Position numbers and translations under genes: made by a program
Shown here: positions 56,541 to 64,000 of the stretch, piece by piece
Position numbering within the stretch: position 1 is the stretch's first letter
Layout: every line of letters begins with the position of its first letter
Notes under the pieces: model-generated
Seen by the model: the letters and a program-made list of their open reading frames with translations, nothing else
What the model was told of the DNA's origin: nothing
Database searches by the model: none
DNA from: Gnetum montanum
Taxonomy: Eukaryota; Streptophyta; Gnetopsida; Gnetales; Gnetaceae
NCBI GenBank assembly: GCA_015680685.1
Contig: MNCI01030356.1
Location: 475,571-539,570, forward strand
Direction of reading: 5' to 3'
Length of the DNA stretch: 64,000 nt

Positions 56541-58250
56541 CTCATTTTTCCACACTAAGCATGGAAGTCCCAATGTGGAAAATGGGGGGAAGTCCAAAAA
56601 ATGCCTTATCAACCTTGAAACAATGAAATTTTAACATCAAGTAGCAACAATCATCGCCAGTGATCCTGGAAACTTGCATGCATCATTGAAATTAGCCAAA
56701 AATCACAAAAATATTTCCCTTGATTTTTCCATGTTGATCATGGAATCCCTAGCATGGAAAAATGAGGGAAGTAAAAAAATCACTCATCAACCTTTAAGAC
56801 AACCAAATTTTAACACTAGGCATTGACCATTATTACTAGCAACCTTAGAAGCTCGGATGCATGACCAAAAGTAAAAGTGACCATAAAGCATAAAATAGCT
56901 ATCCTCTGAATTTTCCACACTGAGAATGGAATCCCTAGCATGATAAAAGGAGGGAATTTTTATAAACCACTTTAAAAACCTCTAAAATGACTAGTTTTGG
57001 CTCTAGACCCTAGCCTCTAAGCCTAATAGCCTTGGAGGATGACATGTAAAGTCGATTGAGGTCAAATTGGTTAAAAATCCACTTCCCCTTATTTTCCATG
57101 CTAAGCTCTATATCCCTAGGATGGAAGAAGGGGAGAGAATCCAAAAAACCACTTAGTGAGGCCCCAAATTATCCAATTTTGACATAGATCCAAAGTCCTC
57201 AACCTCGATAACCCTGGAGGTTAACATGCAAAGTCGATTGAGGTTAAATTTGGTCAAAAATCCACTGCCATTTTTTTTCCATGTTGATATTTCTATCATC
57301 AGCATTCAAGAAGAGGGAAGCCAAAAAACCACTTAGGAATACCCAAAACTATCAAATTTTGACATGGATCCATAGCCCTCGACATTGATAATCCTAGGAG
57401 GTAACATCCATGGTCGATTGTGATCTAAATTGGCCTAGATCTAGGATTCTTTCTTCTTCCACACTAGAGTAACCTCCCTAGTGTGGAAAAAATGGGGGAA
57501 TTTTCTTTTCCACTTTAAGAGATAATATGACACTCCCAAAAACCAAATATCTTCACCGAAAAAGCCCAGGACCTCACAGCCTCAAGAGTTTACTTGTCTA
57601 ACTTTGTCCCAACCTCCAAAATACATTCCCCCCATTCTTCCATTTTGGTGTAACTCCCCTAGTGTGGAAATATGGGGGAATACCTCAAGTACCCTTTAAA
57701 AACTTTCAAACATGCCCAAAATCAACTAGAAACTTGTAGAAATGAAGTTTGTAATCGTAGGAGCCTACAAACCTAGTCAAAGTTCCCTAAAACCGATATA
57801 AATCCATCAAAAAAGTGTCATCATATTTTTATCACACTAAGGATACTATACCTAGCATGGATGAAGAGGAGGAAGTCATTTCAATACCTATTAATGCTCA
57901 AAAAGGCCTTGAATTTCCTTGAAACGAAGCTAGGAGATGCACAAGTTCTAGATATGGGCTCTAGCCACCTATTTGACCATGTTTGATCTTTTTTTCTTTT
58001 ATTTTGGTTCCCCATGCTAACCCCCCTCTTTTCCATGCTAGCCAGCATGGAAACAAAGGGAAAAAATTTAGAACTTGCTTTTTGGCCTTTATAGACCTTT
58101 GGGGAGACCAATTTTGATGGATCTAACCCTGCGCTACCTTGGGAAGGTTCCAAGACTTCAATTTTGGACCTATGAGCATTCTAAAAAATATTTTCCTTGG
58201 TCTCCACACTAAGGGTCCTTGTTTCCATGTTGATCCTAGTCTGGAAGCCT
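56541..58250 (+). repeat. Diverged ~180-bp tandem array with a hairpin in each unit
   Basis: The marker TTTTCCA or TTCTTCCA recurs at about 56546, 56724, 56911, 57092, 57275, 57455, 57636, 57826, 58002 and 58200, a period of 176-190. Each unit has a TTCCAYR...GTGGAA-type inverted repeat near its start, then a GGGGGAA or GAGGGAAG run. Units 3-5 also share AAACCACTTA, AATTTTGACAT and GTCGATTGAGGT. No reading frame is kept. Tat-group elements are known to carry tandem repeats that can seed satellites. Confidence 0.75.
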
Positions 58251-59129
58251 CAAGGCACTTGATTTTACAATCTAGATAGCCCAAAAACAACCTTGATTGA
58301 TGTTTGAAATCACCTAAAAGCCTTGTAGCCTCAAAACATGGCCCAGTAAAGCCTAAAAATGGTAAAACACAATCATGTTTTACCTATATTAAAAAAATTT
58401 TATCATATATGGCCTATTTTTCCTTATTATGTAATGTTTTATCTTATTTTTTAGACTTATGTTGCCTAATGGACATGGTTGACCTTCTATGGCCTCTATA
58501 TAGCTTTATGTGTTCTTTTTTTGTCTTATTACAACACAATTTGTGTTTGTTTAGCCTTGAAATGGTATCCAGAAGTGGGGTTTGGCCTTCCTTGAGCACA
58601 GTTTAACACCATATGACCATGGCTTACTAAGGCCTTAAATTGGCATCATGGTCCAATAGGGCCTTAAACTGGCAAAACTATGACCTTTAATGATCATTTT
58701 TAGCCTTACTCCCTATATTTCCCCTTGTTTAACCTTTATGTAACCTTTGTTTACCTCTATTATACTTTTCCAAATTGACCTTATCTCATTAACAACCTTG
58801 GATGGCCTTGATTGCATTATATTTGCATACGATTTATGACATATTAACATTATTTATTCACTTTTACCTAGATGCCACTTAATATGATTTTGGTTGATAT
58901 GTAGGATCAAAGTATGAGTACCTAGAAGCAAATTATTTTGCCTTTGTATCTACATGGACCTCATGATGATATTAAATGATGTATCGACTATGATTGCTTA
59001 CATTTTGAGCCTAAGAGTCTTGTAGACCACATAACCTTGATGAAGAAATCTCTAGAATGGCCTAAAAAACTAGCCAAAACCTTGACTTAAAAGCAAGAGA
59101 AATAACCGAAGATCCTTTAGTTAAGGTTC
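58251..59129 (+). other. Non-coding stretch between the array and pol in E
   Basis: This contains words such as GGCCTTAAACTGGC (about 58660), repeated again after pol. A TGGTATCCAGAAG at 58565-58577 resembles a tRNA-iMet primer site but has no LTR end before it. A 100-codon frame at 58304 is not protein-like. No gag or protease motif was seen. Confidence 0.45.
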
Positions 59130-60060
59130 CTATCACAACACATAGTGGTGAGGAGAAAACCCTTAAATTAAGTTTCACACTAAAGCCTCAATATGTCCAA
59201 GACATCACCAAGGTCTTACAAAATAACATTAAGGCATTTGCCTAGTCATATGAAGATATTCCAAGACTAGACCCATGTCTAGTCTAGCATAACATCATAT
59301 TGGATCCTAGCATTAGACCAGTTAAGAAAAAAGTGTGCAAGATTAGACCTGATTTGGCCTTAGTAGTTTGTGATGAAATCTCAAAGCTCTACCAAGAAGA
59401 TTTCATTAGGGCTATCGATTATGCAAAATGGGTATCCAACATAGTGGTAGTCCCTAAGAAAAATGGGAGTATCTATATTTTCATTGATTTTTGAGACCTA
59501 AATAAAGGCACCATCAAGGATGACTTTCCTTTGCTAGTATTAATCAATTTATTGATACTACAACTAGACATGCCTTGTTGTCCTTTATGGATGGATGCTT
59601 GGGATATAATCAAATTTAGATCAACCTAGAGCACCAACTTAGCACAACCTTTATGACATCATGGGATACTTTTTGTTATACCATGATGTCCTTTGGCCTT
59701 AAGAATGCCAGAACAACATACGAGAGTGTCATGACCTACATCTTTAGTGATTACATGTTAGGTTTTCTTAATGATTATGTAGATGACATAGTCATGAAGT
59801 CTAAAATAACTAATGACCATGCCAATAACCTAGATCTAGTGCTTAAACGATGCCTTAAATATGAGCTTAGGCTCAATCCTAATAAGTGTGTCTTCAGTGT
59901 CAAGACCAGTAACATGCTTAGCTTTGTAGTATTTGAGGCAAGGATACACATAGATCCTAATAAGGTTAAGGCCATATCCAAATTGGCACCACTTACCAAC
60001 CTTAAAGACCTTTGAGGATTACAAGGTAGACTATAGTTTGTTCATAGGTTTATTGCTAGG
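59130..60060 (+). pseudogene. Element E reverse transcriptase
   Basis: An upstream FAxSYEDIPRLDPCL segment is followed by VKKKVCKIRP, IDYAKWVSNIVVVPKKNGSI (59300-59494) and the DLNKGTIKDDFPL strand. Then come MTSWDTFCYTMMSFGLKNARTTYESVM (59653 on) and an intact YVDD motif (DYVDDIVMKSK, about 59775-59808). LRLNPNKCVFSV and a RIHIDPNKVKAI thumb segment complete it. The 120-codon open piece 59653-60015 is the longest. Stops at 59492 and 60013 and a degraded FSGYNQI region (about 59590-59620) make it inactive. The motif style is Tat. Confidence 0.85.
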
Positions 60061-60580
60061 CTCACAGATAAGTTACAGCTCATACATCATTTGCCTAAGA
60101 AAGGAGTGCACTATGAGTGGATGGCTTAATGTTAAGAAGCCTTTGAAAACCTTAAGCAAGAATTAACACATCTACCTATAGTCTATCCTTCGTAATAGGG
60201 TAAACCATTTTACATTTATCTCACTATTTATAATACATCCATCACCTTTCGACTTTGTCAAAAATGTGATGATGGAGCTGAAATGCCTATATACTACATT
60301 AGCCATGCGTTAGTAGCCCACAAGACTTGATACACTCAAGTGAAGAAGCATTGTCTAGCACTAGTCTTCTCTTTGAAGAAATGGAGAAACTACCTCTTTA
60401 GAAGCCAAGTCAATGTAATTTGCAAGGACAACATATTAGATCCATAATGACCAACATCTACAAAAGTAGTCATATAGCCTGATGGAAAGCCATAACTACA
60501 AAGTTTGACCTATATTACATCTCTTAATCCTCAATAAAAGGTCAAGCTATAGCTATATAGCTCATAGTTTCACCATTTGA
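60061..60580 (+). pseudogene. Element E RNase H and tether
   Basis: KPFYIYLTIYNTSITF marks the first acidic strand (the aspartate is lost). MPIYYISHALVAHKT and TQVKKHCLALVFSLKKWRNYLF are the central strand and helix. VICKDNI corresponds to the last strand. The tether that follows (LTYITSLNPQ-type, then KGQA-like) leads into the second RNase H domain. Several stops. Confidence 0.7.
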
Positions 60581-61220
60581 TGACCAAGCAGAAATAGACC
60601 TTGAGTTCCCTAATGAACACATTAACATAAGTAGCCAAGTGCTTGAGGGTTAAAAGGCAATCATGAACTTTAACAAAGCTTCAACCACCCATGGGGCTAG
60701 TGCTACTATCATTATAACATTCCAATCTAAATAAATCCAATCATTTACCTATTATTTTGGATTCCCATGTATCAACAACATAGCAGAATATGAGGGTTTT
60801 ATTAGAGGAATGATGGTAGCTCATGACCTAGGAATTAGATGCTTGGCCATCAAAGGCAATTCATAAATCATGGTCAGCTAAGTAACCGAAGTCTATGCAT
60901 GCAAAGCTAAGCACTTACAACCTTACTATGACCTAGGAAAACAATTACTACAATAATTCATAAACATTGATATCCAAAACACACCTCAAAATGAAAATGC
61001 CATGGCTGATGCAATTGCAACATTAGCCCTTAGTGTGATGCCAGATGTGTTTAGCAAGTTGCCCACCTTAATTGTGGACTATGATACTCCCATTACAAAA
61101 AACATTGAGGATACCTTTATGGCCATCATTTATACTGCTCCTTTCAAGGAGTCGTATGATGATATCAAATTTTACCTTATGCATGGTGATTCCTCACAAG
61201 GCCTAACTACTTCTTAGAAA
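60581..61220 (+). pseudogene. Element E second RNase H domain, after the first
   Basis: After a linker containing EFPNEHI, the frame shows a MNFNKASTTHGASATIII strand (the usual F-D-G with Asp changed to Asn), NNIAEYEGFIRGMMVAHDLGI, a KGNS motif (usual GDS) and ENAMADAIATLAL (about 60991-61035). This is the archaeal-type second RNase H of Tat elements, in the layout RT-RNase H-second RNase H-integrase. At least two of the acidic residues are replaced. Confidence 0.75.
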
Positions 61221-62392
61221 GATGTCATACACAAGTGGTCAAAGTAGTATGTCATTGTAGGTGATAACACATTATGTTGATGATCCTATGATGGCATACT
61301 CCTAAATTTCTTAGGCAAAACCAAAGCCAAAACATTCCTAGAGGAGGTTCATGAGGGTGTTTGTGGTGGACATATAGGACCTAGAGCCATGGCTACTATG
61401 ATTAAGTGGTTAGGCTACTATTGGCCAAAAATGGAAAATGACTACTTGCAAAAGGTTAAGAAATGTGACACATGCCAATGATATAGAAACTTGATACATG
61501 TATCACCAACTGACTTGCATATGACCCATATAACATGGCCATTTCAAAGATGGGGGTTGGATATCATTAGATCCATAACACCTAAATCTATCACAAGGCA
61601 TAGCTTCATCATCACTACAATTGAATACTTTACCAAGTGGGTTGAAGCTATTCTCCTAAGGAAGCCCACATCTAAACAATTATGAAAGTTTATCCTAGAC
61701 AAAATTATAGCTCATTTTAGCATACCCATGACGATATTTACATATAATGGACCTTAATTCAGTAGCCAAGAAACCAAGGATTTTTGTCACAACCTAGGCA
61801 TTAAGCATTCTTTCTCATTGCCATACTACCCCTAAGCTAATGGACAAGAAAAAGAGAGCAACAAGGTCATTATCAACTTGCTCAAAATATGCTCAACAAT
61901 AGCAAGAGAAAGTGGCATAAGTGGCTTATCCATGCACTATGGGTGTATAGAACAACCTATTGCATGTCAATTGACATGACCCCTTATAGTTTTGTTTATG
62001 GTTCTAAAGGTATTTTACCTCTTGAATTGCAAGTATCATCGCTTTGGGTAGCCTTGACCAACTTCATCAATGATGATCAAGGCAAGGAGTTGTGGATAAT
62101 AGTGCTAGATTTGGTGGAAGAGTGATGTGTGTAGGCACTTGCTCACATCAAGCACTACCAAGAGAGGCAAAAGTGACAACATCACCATAACTTGATCATG
62201 TGCAAGATCAAGGAGGGCAACCTCATCCTTAGGGTCATTTGTAAGCATGTGGACAAATTCTTATCCAATTGGGAAGGGTCCTTCCTTGTCACTAGAGCCT
62301 ATGGCAATGGAGCATTCAAAATATTCAACATGAATGGGAATGAGCTAGCCATTTTGATCAATCATTCCTATCTAAAGCCATCCTATATGTAG
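61221..62392 (+). pseudogene. Element E integrase
   Basis: Zinc-binding domain at 61340-61480: EEVHEGVCGGHIGPRAM, then a WLGYYWPKM helix and KKCDTCQ. The core follows at 61491-61685 with FQRWGLDIIRSI (first Asp kept) and IEYFTKWVEAI. The second block reads YNGP-FSS, where D-N-G-P has lost its Asp. GQEKESNK keeps the Glu. The C-terminal domain ends at 62392: KFLSNWEGSFLVTRAYGNGAFKI...INHSYLKPSYM. Four or more stops break it. Confidence 0.85.
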
Positions 62393-64000
62393 CTAATAGA
62401 TCATCAACAAGTGATCCTACTTTCAATGGTCTACTATGACCTTAAACTAGCAACATGGCCTACTAGGGCCTTAAACTAGTACCATGATTTTCCATGGCCT
62501 TAAACTAGCAACATTGGTGACTTTGATGGCCTGATTCTCATGTGGCCTCTATGCATTGTAACATTATAATATGCAGTGGCGTTTTTTACTCTTTGTTGGT
62601 GTCTCTCAAGTTAATCCTCCAAACACCAACAAAGAGGAGCCATTAAAACACCATAAAATTTTGCATGTTATAATCAATCTTCATCATGTACCTTTCACCC
62701 CATGGAACCTGAGGTAAAATTTCATTGTAAATGTCAAAATTGTAATCCACAATGGGCAATTTCACATAATTTATATTTTTGGGGCTGAAAAATACTCATA
62801 AGTGGTCAAAGCCTCATTCCCCAAGTGGAACAAGTTACCTAGTGTTTATATTTGAGCTTGGGGGGTTCAAAATGCCTTTTGGAATGTCAAAAAAGGTAAT
62901 TTGATGGGTTTTATTCTGGGGGGGTAGACATTTTTCTATGCTAAAAACACATGCAAGGGGTGGATGTCACCTACCCCCAGCATGGAAGGATGGGGGCTTT
63001 GAAAACTTTCCATTCGTCAATGTGGAGACCAAAGGAACATTTTGGAAACATTCCCCTCAAATTGGAAAGGTTCCCCCTAGCTTGGAAACTTTCCACCCCC
63101 TAGCCTAGAAAGTCCTTAGCCTAACATTTTTGACAAAGTGGAGCATATTTTGACAAGCAAACTCTCATCAAAGTTCATGCATTTTTCATAATTCCACACT
63201 TGGGGCATCTTAGGCACTCAAGAGCTCTTTCAAGTTCTTATACTTGCACTCTCTTGAATCCCAACATGGAAGTAGTGATGCCTTGAGATTGGATCCAAGT
63301 TTGCAGCAGTAAGGGAAGGTTCAATCACATCAAGAGTGGCTTAGTACCTAAATCATGGAGCTCATCACATCGGCTTCAACAGGCTTTAAACTATTGCACA
63401 AGTGAATCCCCTTTTTTGCTCATCCAAGGACCATCTATACACATTTCTCTAACTTATTCTTTATGCTTTTTCTTAATAAAGTTTTATACATTTTGAGTTT
63501 TGTGTTCAATTTATTATTTGTGCATTATTTGGATCTATTCACATTTTCACATTTTACATCTCACAAGTCCCTATTTGATATACCAAACTAGCTAGGGTGC
63601 CCTGAATCCCATTTTCATCATGAAGGCCCTAGAAAGCTAGGGTTGAGGAATTGCTTGCACTGAGGATCCTTGGTTTCCTTCCTATTCTAGCAATCAAGGT
63701 TTTCAGTCTCAACACTACTATTTTTGTAAACCTACCTACAAAGGCTATGAAGAGTTATTTTAAGGAAGTAATGAACCCATGAGAAAAGGCTCTACACCAT
63801 TCTAGTTCTTTTCCTATCAATAAGTTTAAAAAACTACATAGGATGGCATGAGGATAGTTGGCCAATAGCATTTACTCATTGCAAAAAGTGGTAATGTGAT
63901 TTATGGGATCAAAGTTCCCATTCAATTTGGTGAAGTTAGATAGAAATAGTCCCTTAAAATATTGAATAGGTATTATCAACAAGATAATGGGGTTAATAAG
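62393..64000 (+). other. 3' region of element E, no gene seen
   Basis: 62427-62525 carries three to four copies of a GGCCTTAAACTAGCAAC-type unit. 62589-62636 is a perfect hairpin. 62930-63120 repeats AGCATGG, GGGGG and TTGGAAA words that resemble the array at 56541 but do not align as an LTR. 63400-64000 is ordinary AT-rich DNA. No 3' LTR border could be placed. Confidence 0.45.
62589..62636. repeat. Perfect 14-bp inverted repeat (hairpin) downstream of E pol
   Basis: CTCTTTGTTGGTGT at 62589-62602 and ACACCAACAAAGAG at 62623-62636 are exact reverse complements with a 20-base loop. In transcripts this would form a stable stem-loop about 200 bases after the integrase stop. Confidence 0.9.

Larger units (their letters stand above)
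56536..64000 (+). mobile_element. Element E: Tat-like Ty3/gypsy element with tandem array, right end outside window
   Basis: The left border is where D's accessory gene stops matching C (the sequence then begins TGCCCCTCATTTTTCC). It holds a ~180-bp tandem array (56541 to about 58250), a non-coding stretch, and a pol from about 59130 to 62392 with RT, RNase H, a second RNase H and integrase. A 3' region with similar repeated words follows. No gag, protease, LTR pair or clear primer site was found, so it may be 5'-rearranged, or its LTR may include the array. Confidence 0.65.

Noticed and set aside
58561-58580. TGGTATCCAGAAG as primer-binding site of element E
   Set aside because: No CA-ending LTR border precedes it and the match to tRNA-iMet sites is interrupted. 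Left as a weak possibility only.
62690-63120. Region with AGCATGG and GGGGG words as the 3' LTR of E, pairing with the array at 56541
   Set aside because: Words are shared but no colinear alignment could be followed. The unit period is not maintained.

Overview
The window is nuclear DNA of a land plant, most likely a seed plant with a large, repeat-filled genome. A gymnosperm is my guess, held weakly. It is AT-rich and has no recognisable host gene, rRNA, tRNA or CRISPR array. Nearly everything that can be identified is decayed LTR-retrotransposon sequence of the Ty3/gypsy class (Tat-like, Athila-like and chromovirus-like), nested several layers deep. Every coding region carries stops or frameshifts, so no intact protein of normal family length is predicted.

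Layout. 1-6562: unassigned AT-rich DNA with a likely Ty1/copia-type LTR/polypurine-tract junction near 4424 (minus strand). 6563-33508: element A, a Tat-like Ty3/gypsy element (plus strand) with very long LTRs of about 4.45 kb (6563-11051 and 29061-33508). Its order is gag, protease, an extra RNase H, RT, RNase H, integrase. 15977-28603: element B, an Athila-like element on the minus strand, inserted inside A's integrase gene and flanked by 5-bp target duplications. B carries gag, pol and a downstream accessory gene. 33509-42191: two decayed Ty3/gypsy relics, F (gag, protease, RT, RNase H) and G (gag). 42192-56535: element D (plus), whose 5' LTR is split by the complete element C (42398-51230, perfect 5-bp duplication AGTGT). 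C and D are sisters with gag and the accessory gene but no pol. 56536-64000: element E, a Tat-like element (pol only, with two RNase H domains), preceded by about 1.7 kb of diverged ~180-bp tandem repeats. E breaks D's accessory gene.

How the parts relate. B, C and D use the same primer-binding type (TTGGCRCCGTTGCC-like, tRNA-Asp class). All three have LTRs that begin TGATGA and end TCATCA, and share a ~900-codon accessory gene with a putative plant transposon-protein domain followed by a long coiled coil. They also share a conserved non-coding spacer in front of that gene. B has pol; C and D do not and would need enzymes in trans.

The most unusual signal is in C and D. Copies of a 20-bp palindrome (GATAT-NNN-GTAC-NNN-ATATC) lie just upstream of the TATA box in the LTR. 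A second set, followed in C by a good TATA-like sequence, lies inside the element about 0.5 kb upstream of the accessory gene. That gene's start codon in turn follows a conserved branch-point/3' splice-site signature. Together these suggest a second, internally promoted and spliced transcription unit in these pol-less elements.
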